DNA from: DTYU01 sp040757355
GTDB lineage: Bacteria > Bacillota > Desulfotomaculia > Desulfotomaculales > Ammonificaceae
Length of the DNA: 33,757 bases
Direction of reading: 5' to 3'
Assembly (NCBI GenBank): GCA_040757355.1
Contig: JBFLWY010000029.1
Coordinates: forward strand, 1 to 33,757
Part shown: positions 25,377 to 33,680 of the stretch, one piece after another
How positions within the stretch are numbered: position 1 is the first letter of the stretch
Layout of the letters: each line of letters begins with the position of its first letter
Translations under genes and position numbers: made by a program
Notes under the pieces: model-generated
Database searches by the model: none
Told to the model about the DNA's origin: nothing
Seen by the model: the letters and a program-made list of their open reading frames with translations, nothing else

Positions 25377-26748
25377 CGTCCGCAGGCCAGATTTTCCCCG
25401 GGTTTAACAACCCGCGCGGGTCAAAGAGTTTTTTGATGCCGCGCATCAGGTTCACAGTATCCGTTCCTAATGCCTCTTCGAAGTATGATTTTTTCAGGAC
25501 GCCTACGCCGTGCTCCCCGGAAAGGGTGCCGCCATGCGACAGCGCAGCTCGGAAGATGCCGGCGACAGCAGCGTTGACATGCTCCGTGTTCGTTTCATGT
25601 GGGTTGTAAAGTATGTTCGGGTGAAGATTACCGTCGGCGGCGTGTCCGAAAACCGCTATTTTTACGCCCGTTTTCGCACTGATGCTTGATATTTCCTTGA
25701 TAAATTCCTGCACCCGGCTCAATGGGACTGCAACGTCCTCACCGATTTTGACGGGGTAGAGGCGCACCAGGGCGCCCGATATCGCACGCCGCAACCGGTA
25801 AAGCTCCTCCACCTGGTTGCCGGCAACTAACCTGATGTCTGCCGCTCCGCTCCTACGGCAGAGAGCCTCGACTTCTGCCGTTTGCCTGGATACCACCTCA
25901 CGAGGGCCGTCGGTTTCAACGAGCAAGGCGGCAGCGCCCGGATCGCTCAAGGTTTCCCCGAAAGCACAGGCGAGTGCTGTGCGGTCAACGATTTCGAGCG
26001 CCGCAGGGGCGATTCCGGCGGCGATCACTTTAAAGATGGCTTGGGAGGCGGCATCCAGCTCTGCGAAAAGCGCAAAAACTCCCGCCCTTTCTTCCGGCCG
26101 GGGGATGAGACGGAGAATCGCCTGCGTAATAACACCGAGAGTGCCTTCGGAGCCGCAGAGGAGGGCGGTCAGGTTGTAGCCGGTGGCATTTTTCAGGGTC
26201 CGGCCGCCGGTGTGGATGACGGTTCCGTCGGCAAGGACCACCTCGAGCCCGAGGAGGTAGTCTCGGGTAACTCCGTACTTAAAGCCGTGCGGCCCGCCCG
26301 CGTTTGTGGCTATATTGCCGCCGATGGTGGAAACGGAGGCGCTCGAAGGGTCCGGCGGGTAGAAAAGGCCTGCGCTTTCGGCAGCAAAGTGGATTTCACC
26401 GGTAACAGTACCTGCTCCGGCTACAGCCACAAAATCACCTGCGTGAATGTCCAGGCCGCGCATTCTTGTCAGCGCAAGGACAATACCGTCGACCGGTACC
26501 GCGCCGCCGGCGAGTCCCGTTCCTGCGCCGCGGGGGGTGACCGGCACGCCTGCCTCCGCCGATAGCCTCAGCACGTCGGCCACTTCGCGGGTAGTACCGG
26601 GAAGGACCACGGCAAGGGGACGCCCTGAAGCAACCGAAGCGTCCCGGGCGTAGCATGCGAGGGCCGCCGGGTCTGTCAACACCCACTTTGACCCGACAGT
26701 CAGAGCGACTTTGTCCATAAAGGATGTAAGACTCATTGTTCCGCTCAC
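25369..26748 (-). CDS. glcD: FAD-linked glycolate/D-lactate dehydrogenase
   Basis: 459 residues, VAO/PCMH-type flavoprotein. The FAD domain (about 35-215) shows VTPRGAGTGLAGGA, PPDPSSASVSTIGGNIATNAGGPHGFKYGVT and GGRTLKNATGYN in the usual GlcD order; the C-terminal FAD-oxidase domain ends with GEHGVGVLKK (about 415-424). It oxidises a D-2-hydroxyacid such as glycolate or D-lactate and gives electrons to the Fe-S subunit encoded next. The GTG start has no clear ribosome site; the ATG four codons later (MSLTSF) is a possible alternative. Substrate cannot be fixed from sequence. Confidence 0.9.
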   Translation of the reverse strand: MSGTMSLTSFMDKVALTVGSKWVLTDPAALACYARDASVASGRPLAVVLPGTTREVADVLRLSAEAGVPVTPRGAGTGLAGGAVPVDGIVLALTRMRGLDIHAGDFVAVAGAGTVTGEIHFAAESAGLFYPPDPSSASVSTIGGNIATNAGGPHGFKYGVTRDYLLGLEVVLADGTVIHTGGRTLKNATGYNLTALLCGSEGTLGVITQAILRLIPRPEERAGVFALFAELDAASQAIFKVIAAGIAPAALEIVDRTALACAFGETLSDPGAAALLVETDGPREVVSRQTAEVEALCRRSGAADIRLVAGNQVEELYRLRRAISGALVRLYPVKIGEDVAVPLSRVQEFIKEISSISAKTGVKIAVFGHAADGNLHPNILYNPHETNTEHVNAAVAGIFRAALSHGGTLSGEHGVGVLKKSYFEEALGTDTVNLMRGIKKLFDPRGLLNPGKIWPADGE

Positions 26749-26905
26749 CGTTGAGAATCGTCTTCGTAAAGTTCTGTAGGATGAACCGGTTTTCCTGCTG
26801 ATAAGAGTGCTTTGAAAGGGTTATTCCAATCCGCCGCGAATTAAAGACAGTAGGGTAGGGACAGACTACCTTTCCAAACACTGGCTGTTATAACGGAGGA
26901 GAAGA

Positions 26906-27556
26906 ATGCGGATAAGGGACAAGGTCTTTTTATTCCTAAAAGCTGCCGACTGGGAGGGGCTTGAGGCCGAAGCTCGGGTGGACATACGGGTTCTCAACGG
27001 CCTCATTCAAGCGCTTTACCTGCCTGACGAAGAGGTGGCCTGGCGGGCGGCGGAGGGTTTCGGCCGGGCCGCAGCGATAGCAGCGGGCATCGATATCGAA
27101 CTGTGCAGGGACCGGATCGGGCGGCTTACCTGGGCGCTAAACGAAAAGGCGGAGATCAGTGCTCGCTTTGCTGCTCCTGCAATCGGCGAGGCGATTGCCC
27201 GTGCCCCGAAATCATTCGTCGAGAACGCGCCGTTTTTATTAGGGGCGCTTGGACAAGTTTACCTGCAGGCCGGTGCTGCCTGGGCGCTGGGACGGATAGG
27301 AAGCGCATGGCCGGAATTGGTACGTCCGGCAGCTCCACGGGTGTTACCGCTGTTGAGAAGCCAGGACCCTGCTGTAAGGGGTAACGCAGCGTGGGCGCTG
27401 GGTGAGATGCAGGCGGAGGAAGCTATTGAGGAACTCGAGGCGCTTGCGGGTGATGACGCTACGTTTTACATTTACAGTGACGGGTTGCTGCGTGAAAGAA
27501 AAGTAAACGAGTTGGCAATTGCAGCCTGCAAGAAAATAAGAAGTTCCTTGGGTTGA
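26906..27556 (+). CDS. HEAT-repeat protein, copy 1
   Basis: 216 residues, all alpha, with HEAT-type helix pairs such as VAWRAAEGFGRA, AGAAWALGRIG and VRGNAAWALGEM. Similar proteins occur in sulfate reducers and clostridia (DVU0298-like, from memory), with unknown role; HEAT proteins usually bind other proteins or nucleic acid. The ATG is behind GGAGGAG. A clear paralogue follows at 27608, arguing for local duplication. Two DNA-repair genes are next in the same direction, so a repair link is possible but unproven. Confidence 0.75.
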   Translation: MRIRDKVFLFLKAADWEGLEAEARVDIRVLNGLIQALYLPDEEVAWRAAEGFGRAAAIAAGIDIELCRDRIGRLTWALNEKAEISARFAAPAIGEAIARAPKSFVENAPFLLGALGQVYLQAGAAWALGRIGSAWPELVRPAAPRVLPLLRSQDPAVRGNAAWALGEMQAEEAIEELEALAGDDATFYIYSDGLLRERKVNELAIAACKKIRSSLG

Positions 27557-27607
27557 ACTTGTTTTGTTTGGTGCTCAACAGTCAAGGGACTGCGCGGTGT
27601 AAATTGG

Positions 27608-28261
27608 ATGGGTGTTGAGAAAACAAAAAAGCAAGTAGTGGACTTACTGCGCTCGGGGGCCTGGGACAGGCTGGAGGCGGCAGCCCGGGCCGACCCACGG
27701 CTTTTGGGCGTACTGATCTGGGCGCTTTTTCACCCGGACGAGGAGTTGGCCTGGCGGGCAGTCGAGGGGTTCGGCCGGGCAATCTCTGCGCTGGTAGAAA
27801 CGGACGAGGAGTTGTGCAAGGACAGGATGCGGCGGCTTTACTGGGCGCTGAACGACGAATCCGGCACCAGCGGGCGCTTTGTGGCGCCTGCAATCGGCGA
27901 GGTGGTGGCGCGGTCGCCGGCAGTGTTCGGTGAAAACGCGTTGATACCGATGAACGCCCTCGATGAGCCTTTTCTCCAGGCCGGTGCAGCTTGGGCATTC
28001 GGCCGGATAGGTGGCGTAAGACCCGACCTGGTGCTAGAAATCGCACCCCGATTATGCTTTCTCCTGCAAAGTCCAGACCCGCAGGTCAGGGGGCACGCCG
28101 CCTGGGCGCTCGGTGAAATGAGGGCGGAGGAAGCAGCAGATGAACTCAATGCCCTTGCGGGTGATACAGCGAAAATCAGCATTTTCACCAATGGCTCACT
28201 GCGAGAAATCACGGTCGGCGAATTGGCCGTTGCTGCGGGAGAGAAACTGAAAAATGGTTGA
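27608..28261 (+). CDS. HEAT-repeat protein, copy 2 (tandem paralogue)
   Basis: 217 residues, colinear with the previous protein throughout: shared LAWRAVEGFGRAI, WALNDES, FVAPAIGEVVAR, FLQAGAAWAFGRIG, and VRGHAAWALGEM. Roughly half the residues look identical by eye. The ATG lacks an obvious ribosome-binding site, so the start is less certain. Its last eight bases overlap the start of the endonuclease III-like gene, so those two are translationally coupled, which links this HEAT protein more closely to the glycosylase than copy 1 is. Confidence 0.75.
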   Translation: MGVEKTKKQVVDLLRSGAWDRLEAAARADPRLLGVLIWALFHPDEELAWRAVEGFGRAISALVETDEELCKDRMRRLYWALNDESGTSGRFVAPAIGEVVARSPAVFGENALIPMNALDEPFLQAGAAWAFGRIGGVRPDLVLEIAPRLCFLLQSPDPQVRGHAAWALGEMRAEEAADELNALAGDTAKISIFTNGSLREITVGELAVAAGEKLKNG

Positions 28262-28967
28262 GAATGCTTCTTGTGATAAAGATATGCGGGATCATTTGCT
28301 GGATATTTACCTCGGGCTTCTCGGTCACTTTGGCCCCCGTCACTGGTGGCCTGCGGACACGCCGTTTGAAATGATCACCGGTGCCATTCTGACCCAAAAT
28401 GTCTCCTGGAAAGGCGCCGCTCAAGCTATCGGAAACCTGAAGGAGCGGGGTTGGCTAGAACCCGGAGGCATCCTGCGTGCTCCGGAGCAAGAGCTTGCGG
28501 AAATCCTGCGCCCCGCCCGCTACCACTTCCAGAAGGCGCAGAAGCTGAAAGAGTTTTGCCGGGTGCTGACCGACGAGTACGGAGGCGACCTGACGGCCTT
28601 TCTGTCCCAGGAGACGGGGTCTTTAAGGGAGCGTTTGCTGGGGATCCGCGGCATCGGCCCTGAGACGGCTGACTGCATCATTCTGTACGCCGCCGGGAAG
28701 CCCGTCTTTGTAATTGACGCGTACACCCACCGCATCTTTAACCGGCTGGGGTACTTCGGTGAACGGGCTAAATACGAGGAGATGCAGGCGTTTTTTATGA
28801 GGCATCTCCCGCATGATGCAGGTCTGTTCAACGAATACCACGCTCAGCTTGACGCCCTGGGGCATCACATTTGTTTAAAACGGGCACCGCGTTGCGGCCT
28901 CTGTCCGGTTTTATCTTTCTGCAAAGCTGCTACAGCAAAAACGCGTGAAGTTTACACGAAAGGGTGA
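28254..28967 (+). CDS. Endonuclease III-like DNA glycosylase (HhH-GPD), lysine-less
   Basis: 237 residues. The helix-hairpin-helix is LLGIRGIGPETADCIILYA (128-146), the catalytic Asp is in VIDAYTHRI (Asp155), and the C-terminal cluster loop has Cys-x6-Cys-x2-Cys-x5-Cys, as in Nth-type [4Fe-4S] enzymes. In E. coli Nth the residue 18 before the Asp is the lyase Lys120; here it is Glu137, so the protein should be a monofunctional glycosylase rather than a glycosylase/AP lyase. This resembles the MagIII-like 3-methyladenine group (inference). AP sites it makes could pass to endonuclease IV, encoded just downstream. Confidence 0.88.
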   Translation: MVENASCDKDMRDHLLDIYLGLLGHFGPRHWWPADTPFEMITGAILTQNVSWKGAAQAIGNLKERGWLEPGGILRAPEQELAEILRPARYHFQKAQKLKEFCRVLTDEYGGDLTAFLSQETGSLRERLLGIRGIGPETADCIILYAAGKPVFVIDAYTHRIFNRLGYFGERAKYEEMQAFFMRHLPHDAGLFNEYHAQLDALGHHICLKRAPRCGLCPVLSFCKAATAKTREVYTKG

Positions 28968-29040
28968 ATTTTGGCTCCCGGTTCCCGGATTCAGACTTCG
29001 GAATTCTGACGCCTAAATCCCCACCCGGAAGGTGAGAGTA

Positions 29041-29886
29041 ATGCCGTTTTTAGGGGCGCACATGTCCATCGCGGGCGGCGTCGATCAGGCTATTGCCCGC
29101 GGGAAGAGCATCGGTTGCGAGGCAATACAGATTTTCACCAAAAGCGCCAGGCAGTGGCGGGCCAGGCCGCTCAGCGAGGAAGAAATCGCCCGCTTCAAAC
29201 ACGCCCGGGAAGAAAGCGGCATCATGGTTTTCGCGCATACCTCTTACCTCATACACCTTGGCACGCCCGACGAGGAGTTGTGGCTGAAGTCGATGGCCGG
29301 CTTCACTGAGGAAATGGAGCGGTGCGCCGCCCTGGGACTTCCCTACCTGGTGACCCACCCGGGCGCCGGTCCGGAGGGGGAAGAAGCCGGGCTTGAGAGG
29401 ATCGGGCTCGCGCTGGATGCGATACTGAAGCAGACCGAAAAAACAGGGGTATCGATACTTCTGGAGATAACCTCCGGGCACGGTTCAAGCATCGGCCACA
29501 AGTTTGAGCACCTGGCATGGCTTATTCAAAACAGCGTTCATCCGGAGCGACTTGGCGTCTGCTTGGATACCTGTCACGCTTTTGCAGCCGGCTATGACTT
29601 GAGGACCCCGGAGGCGTATGCCGGGACGTTGGCCAAATTTGATGAAAAAATTGGCATCCAGCGCTTGAAGGCTGTCCACTTGAACGATTCCCGCGGGGAA
29701 CTGGGGAGTCACGTTGACCGCCATGAACACATCGGCAAAGGAAAGCTCGGTCTGGAGGCCTTTAGACTTCTCCTTAACGACAAACGGTTAAAGGAACTTC
29801 CTATGGTGCTGGAGACCCCTAAAGGCCCGGACTTAAAAGAGGACATCGAGAACTTAAAGGTCCTGCGGAGCCTGCTGAAAGGTTAA
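29041..29886 (+). CDS. nfo: Deoxyribonuclease IV (AP endonuclease)
   Basis: About 281 residues, TIM-barrel AP endonuclease with the trinuclear zinc ligands of the Nfo family: GAHMS, FAHTSYLIHL, THPGA, LEITSGHG (the E145 region), CLDTCHAFAAGYD, HLNDS, HVDRHEHIGKG and LETPKGPD. It cuts 5' of abasic sites in base excision repair. The ATG at 29041 follows AAGGTGA at good spacing; a GTG nine bases upstream would place the ribosome site inside the gene and is less likely. It follows the glycosylase gene, fitting a shared repair path. Confidence 0.93.
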   Translation: MPFLGAHMSIAGGVDQAIARGKSIGCEAIQIFTKSARQWRARPLSEEEIARFKHAREESGIMVFAHTSYLIHLGTPDEELWLKSMAGFTEEMERCAALGLPYLVTHPGAGPEGEEAGLERIGLALDAILKQTEKTGVSILLEITSGHGSSIGHKFEHLAWLIQNSVHPERLGVCLDTCHAFAAGYDLRTPEAYAGTLAKFDEKIGIQRLKAVHLNDSRGELGSHVDRHEHIGKGKLGLEAFRLLLNDKRLKELPMVLETPKGPDLKEDIENLKVLRSLLKG

Positions 29887-30140
29887 GGCGTTCGAGGTTC
29901 AAAGTTCAGAGTTCGAAGTTTTAAAAGTGGGACGAGATTTGGGGTCCGTTCGAAGTTCAAGATCCGAGGTTCAAAGTTATAACCGTGAGGAAAAGATTTT
30001 CGAGTGCGTTCTACGTTCTACGGTAAGAGATTGTAGGACAGGGAGCATAAGTAACAAAGTTCAAAGTTTTAGGTTTTAATATTCTGGAATCTGACTCCTG
30101 TCTCCTGACTTTTGAATTCTGATACCCTCGGGTTCCCTGC
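29887..30140. repeat. Low-complexity intergenic text of GTTCAAAGTTC-type words
   Basis: About 250 bases made of near-repeats: GTTCAAAGTTC, GTTCGAAGTT (several times), GTTCTACGTTCTACG, and CTGACTCCTGTCTCCTGACT. There is no open frame or clear dyad. The style recurs at 28979-29015, 4000-4050 and 13215-13245, suggesting a genome-wide spacer type produced by slippage or a very degenerate repeat. Confidence 0.55.
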
Positions 30141-31877
30141 CTAATGGGTGAGATTTAGCTCCGCCGCTAGGCGTTCGCGGTAAAGCCGCAGCAGATGTTC
30201 AAACCGCTCGGGTTTTAAGAGGCCGCTGCCGGAGGGGGTCTCAAAGTACCGTTTCGGAATCCTGATAGAATCCAGCGAATAACCGAAACGGCGTTTGGTT
30301 TCCCACTTCAAACGGAAAATCTCTTTTCCCACCGTATTCAGTTCCTCCGGCGTGGTTGTAATGCCGACGGAACCAAGCGCTTCGGCACTGATCTCCGGTT
30401 TGTAGACCCCGCGTGCAAAGAGGCATACAACGAGGGAATTCAGAACATTGCGCCATTCCTCCTCGGCGATTAAGTAGTCAACAAGCGCAGCGTCGTCGAA
30501 ATCAGCCCCGTGCTTCATGTCAAAGACGTAGCCGCCGTTGCAGAGATGGGAGTGCCGTGCCCCCGCAGTGTGTCCGAGGAGGAAACCGTAACCTGTATGG
30601 TAGCCTGCCATCTCGTGACCGCCGAGGGTGAGGGCGAAGTCTTCCCCGCCGTACCGGGAGGCGGCATAGGCCAGCCCTTTGGCAAGGTCGCGATAGAACT
30701 CATTGGGGAGCAAAGCGAGGTGCCGCGCGGCGGTAACGTAGCCTTTTTCGTCACCGAAAACAAGCGGGGTTAAGGTCTCCTTTTCACTGATAAAACCGCG
30801 ATTGAGAGCCTCGGTAGCCCAGGCAAGCGCCACGCCGGTAGAAATGACGTCCATGCCCAGGGCTTCAACAATGTCTAAAAGCGCATATACCTTCTCGGTG
30901 GTGTCAAGACCGAGCATCGGCCCAAGAGAATAAATCGGCTCATAGTCGTAGGCCAGGGTGGTAGAAATGTACCCGAAACCTTCTGGATGGCGCTTCCGGT
31001 GGATCCCGATGTGGATACAGCCCACAGGGCAGCCGGTGCACGCGAGGATGCGCGTGAGCGATTTTTCGCCGAAGCTCTCGCCGCTTATCTCCCGCGCAGC
31101 GTCGAACCGGCCGGCTTGAAGGTTCATCGTGGGCAGGCTGCCGGTTTCGTTCAGCCGCATGACGTTCTCGGCGGTTCCAACCCGGTGGTACTTAGCCATG
31201 CGCGGTGTACCGACCACTTCACGGTAGATGGCTTCATATACTGCATTGTAAGCCTTCGGGTTCCGGATCGGGTAAGTCTTTGTCCCGTCGATGACGACCG
31301 CCTTAAGGTTCTTGCTTCCAAATAACGCGCCGAGCCCAAGGCGGCCGAAGTGGCGGAAGGTGTCAACGTTGACCCCGGCGAAGCGGACCTGGTTTTCACC
31401 CGCCGGTCCGATACGCCACGTGCTCCGGTGTCCCCTGCCCGGTTCAAACTCCCGCAGCAGCCGGCCGGTTTCTTCTACGTCAAGGCCCCACAGGCCCCTG
31501 GCGTCTTGGAACAGCACCCCGTTCCGGTCGATCCGCAGGTAGGCGGGCCGGGCTGCCCGGCCCTTAATCACCACTGCGTCGTAGCCCGCGAAACGCAGGG
31601 CCAGAGCTCCCCGCATGCCGGCATAGCTTTCGCCCCACTCGCCGGTAAGCGGGGAGCGGAAAACCGCCGCCACTTTGGTGGCCAGCGGGAAGATGCCGGA
31701 AAGCGGTCCAATTGCAAAAATTATCGGTTGGTCCGGGTCGAGGGGGTCTTTATCCCAGAGGGCGGTCTCCAATATGAGTTTAGCGGCGATGCCGACGCCG
31801 CCGAGCAGCGGTTTCAAGTCAGGCCGTTCCGACACCGAAAAGGTGCCGGCAGTCAGATTTACGTTTAAAACCCGCAA
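30141..31877 (-). CDS. aor: Aldehyde:ferredoxin oxidoreductase (tungsten enzyme family)
   Basis: About 578 residues. It starts VLNVNLTAGTF and continues with GGVGIAAKLI and LTGEWGESYAGMRGALAL, the pterin-binding N-terminal domain. The [4Fe-4S] motif CTGCPVGC (about 282-289) and the late VVCLFARG cysteine complete the cluster. The family oxidises aldehydes to acids with ferredoxin as acceptor, using tungstopterin. The preferred start is TTG 31877, with GAAGGTGA seven bases upstream; the longer reading from 31916 overlaps the ferredoxin gene. A polyferredoxin is encoded 10 bp upstream, its likely electron partner. Confidence 0.92.
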   Translation of the reverse strand: MRVLNVNLTAGTFSVSERPDLKPLLGGVGIAAKLILETALWDKDPLDPDQPIIFAIGPLSGIFPLATKVAAVFRSPLTGEWGESYAGMRGALALRFAGYDAVVIKGRAARPAYLRIDRNGVLFQDARGLWGLDVEETGRLLREFEPGRGHRSTWRIGPAGENQVRFAGVNVDTFRHFGRLGLGALFGSKNLKAVVIDGTKTYPIRNPKAYNAVYEAIYREVVGTPRMAKYHRVGTAENVMRLNETGSLPTMNLQAGRFDAAREISGESFGEKSLTRILACTGCPVGCIHIGIHRKRHPEGFGYISTTLAYDYEPIYSLGPMLGLDTTEKVYALLDIVEALGMDVISTGVALAWATEALNRGFISEKETLTPLVFGDEKGYVTAARHLALLPNEFYRDLAKGLAYAASRYGGEDFALTLGGHEMAGYHTGYGFLLGHTAGARHSHLCNGGYVFDMKHGADFDDAALVDYLIAEEEWRNVLNSLVVCLFARGVYKPEISAEALGSVGITTTPEELNTVGKEIFRLKWETKRRFGYSLDSIRIPKRYFETPSGSGLLKPERFEHLLRLYRERLAAELNLTH

Positions 31878-31887
31878 AAAGTCACCT

Positions 31888-32295
31888 TCAAACAACTTTC
31901 TGTTCCTCCATTGCAAGTACTTCCTGCGGGCATATCCGCGCGCACTGGCCGCACTGGGCGCAGATTATCGGGTATCCGTCCTCATCCAGGCGGATTACCC
32001 GCACGATACAAGCAACAACGCACTCGCCGCACTTAGAGCACTTTCCCTTTTTAAAGATCACCCCGCCGCCGGGTCGCTGGACGATGGCCCCTGTCTCACA
32101 GACTTCAGCGCACGGAGCGTTGAGGCAACCCCGGCAGATATCCGCGCCCCACTTGCTCTGCAGGCCGCCGCGCGTCCGCACCAGGATGGCGCTTTTCACT
32201 ACGGAATGGCTTTTAAAAACAAAGCGTGCGCACGCGAGCATGCAGGAGTAGCAGCCGATGCACCGGTCAATATCTCTGACTTTTAAAACCTTCAT
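31888..32295 (-). CDS. Polyferredoxin-type 4Fe-4S protein paired with AOR
   Basis: 135 residues with cysteine groups for about four [4Fe-4S] clusters: CIGCYSCMLAC (12-22), CRGCLNAPCAEVC (54-66), CSKCGECVVAC (85-95) and CAQCGQCARICP (112-123). The order resembles the DMSO-reductase-B/YdhY-like ferredoxins often encoded just before AOR genes. It should carry electrons from AOR. The ATG is preceded by GGGGGTGA, and the end is 10 bp from the AOR start, so the two form an operon. Confidence 0.9.
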   Translation of the reverse strand: MKVLKVRDIDRCIGCYSCMLACARFVFKSHSVVKSAILVRTRGGLQSKWGADICRGCLNAPCAEVCETGAIVQRPGGGVIFKKGKCSKCGECVVACIVRVIRLDEDGYPIICAQCGQCARICPQEVLAMEEQKVV

Positions 32296-32367
32296 AAGTC
32301 ACCCCCGCGGCAAGTTACTCCTAAAAGAGCTATCAAATCAATTCGTCCCTTACTGTATTTTTCCTGC

Positions 32368-32398
32368 TAAAAAGAAAACCGCCGCACAAAGCGGCAGC
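32368..32398 (-). terminator. Terminator after the YkgJ-type gene
   Basis: On the minus strand, GCCGC-TTTGT-GCGGC (32391-32395 with 32381-32385) is followed by GGTTTTCTTTTT. It separates the YkgJ-type gene from the ferredoxin-AOR operon. Confidence 0.75.
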
Positions 32399-32421
32399 TT
32401 CAGGTAGGATTCACAGTACTA

Positions 32422-33201
32422 TCAAGCCTGGCTTTGCATTAACACCTCGTCCTTTATTTTCAGGGCGTTTTTATCAGACATCCCGAACTTCAGCCAGAGA
32501 AAAGCCAGACGTGCCAGTTCTTCGTCATCCTTTTTTACGCGCTCGACTACTTCAGGTTCAATATCAAAGATCTGCAGGAAGCGGCTTTCAAACACGAACC
32601 GCCGGAACATATCGAGGTCGTAAGAAGCCATGTGTATCATCCGGGTGATTCCGGGGTTCGTAATCTTGTCCTTCGGAAAATCCAGTCTGGCGAGGGCGTC
32701 GTTAAACAAGCGGTCGAGTTCGGGTTGGAACAGAACACTCTCGAACATCACACCCTGTTCTACCAGCCAGTCTTCAACAAACCGCTCCGTTTCTTCCTGA
32801 AAACCAAGGCACTTTGAGGGGTCAGCGATAACGGGGTACTTGTCCTCTTCGTAATCGTAACTCAGCGGGTACATCCGGCAGGACCACGGGCGCACCTTGT
32901 ATACGGAACAACCTTCCGGAGTTACAAACGGGCACTGTTTGTCCTGGTCATCGCGCATCTTCAGGAGAACCGTCGGGAGCCCGGAGTTCGGGGCAACAAA
33001 TGTGATTGTATACTTTTCAAGAAATTCAGTGGACGTAATGTCGAGATGCTTCTTTAAACGATAAACGTCGTGAGGAGTCAGAAATATGTTTATGTCCCGG
33101 CAGCAGGTTGTAAAGCAGGGAAGCCCGGGACGGCATGCAAACCGGAATTTGTCGCTTAGAGCAAGCACAGGCCTGTTCGCCTTTTCCGTTGAAGTTGTCA
33201 T
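32422..33201 (-). CDS. YkgJ family cysteine-cluster protein
   Basis: 259 residues. The family motif appears as FACRPGLPCFTTCCRDINIFLT (about 21-42), with later CPFVTPEGCSVYKVRPWSCRMYPL (about 91-114), giving the eight cysteines expected to bind Zn or an Fe-S cluster. The remaining helical half (about 140-259) is family-typical but of unknown role. The ATG is placed behind GAGAGGTTC. It has its own terminator, so it is a separate unit from the AOR operon. Confidence 0.85.
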   Translation of the reverse strand: MTTSTEKANRPVLALSDKFRFACRPGLPCFTTCCRDINIFLTPHDVYRLKKHLDITSTEFLEKYTITFVAPNSGLPTVLLKMRDDQDKQCPFVTPEGCSVYKVRPWSCRMYPLSYDYEEDKYPVIADPSKCLGFQEETERFVEDWLVEQGVMFESVLFQPELDRLFNDALARLDFPKDKITNPGITRMIHMASYDLDMFRRFVFESRFLQIFDIEPEVVERVKKDDEELARLAFLWLKFGMSDKNALKIKDEVLMQSQA

Positions 33202-33487
33202 GTGACGAGAACCTCTCTTTCGTAGAATTCTAATGACTAATTAATTATATCTGCTTTGTCCACAGGAGGCAATTAGAAAATCGGTCCATGAATCAGAAAC
33301 TATAGAGCCACGGATTAAAAAGCGTTTTCAAATCAAGAAATCGCTGGGCGGTTCTGCCGGATTCTGTCGCCGGTTTTACCTTCCTCGATTATGGGCTTTG
33401 TGGTATGATTTTTGGAGAGTAGCAGGAAGAGAGGTTTGTTTTTCACGCGTTAGGCGTTTCGCAAGACTTTAGGGAGGAGTCGTTCAC
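33202..33487. other. Intergenic region upstream of the YkgJ-type gene
   Basis: No gene seen. A possible extended -10 (TGGTATGAT, 33401-33409) points rightward, without a good -35. It leads into the repeat element at 33488. Confidence 0.35.
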
Positions 33488-33680
33488 GACCCAGCACTCA
33501 ATGGACTTTTTGCCCTTTGAAGGACAGACCTTCATTGAGCTTAAATGCCCAGCACTCAATAGGACTTTTTGAGCTTTGGAGGAGAGACCTTCTTTAGTCT
33601 AATGAAGTGATAGCTTTCAAACTTCAAGGATTATATTGAGTGCTGGGTTAAACTTCAAGGATTACATTGAGTGCTGGGTC
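33488..33680. repeat. Four-copy inverted/direct repeat with perfect 15-bp ends
   Basis: The ends GACCCAGCACTCAAT (33488-33502) and its exact complement (33666-33680) bound 193 bp. Two more internal copies occur: forward at 33548-33560 and reverse at 33635-33647. The two reverse copies lie in a 30-bp direct repeat, 33619-33648 and 33650-33679, with one mismatch; the two forward copies head ~50-bp imperfect repeats. There is no open frame inside. It resembles a miniature inverted-repeat element or the regulatory ends of a transposon. Confidence 0.65.

Noticed and set aside
31878..31916. Longer N-terminus of the aldehyde oxidoreductase from TTG 31916
   Set aside because: It overlaps the ferredoxin gene, has no ribosome site, and is not part of the family N-terminus; TTG 31877 has a good site.
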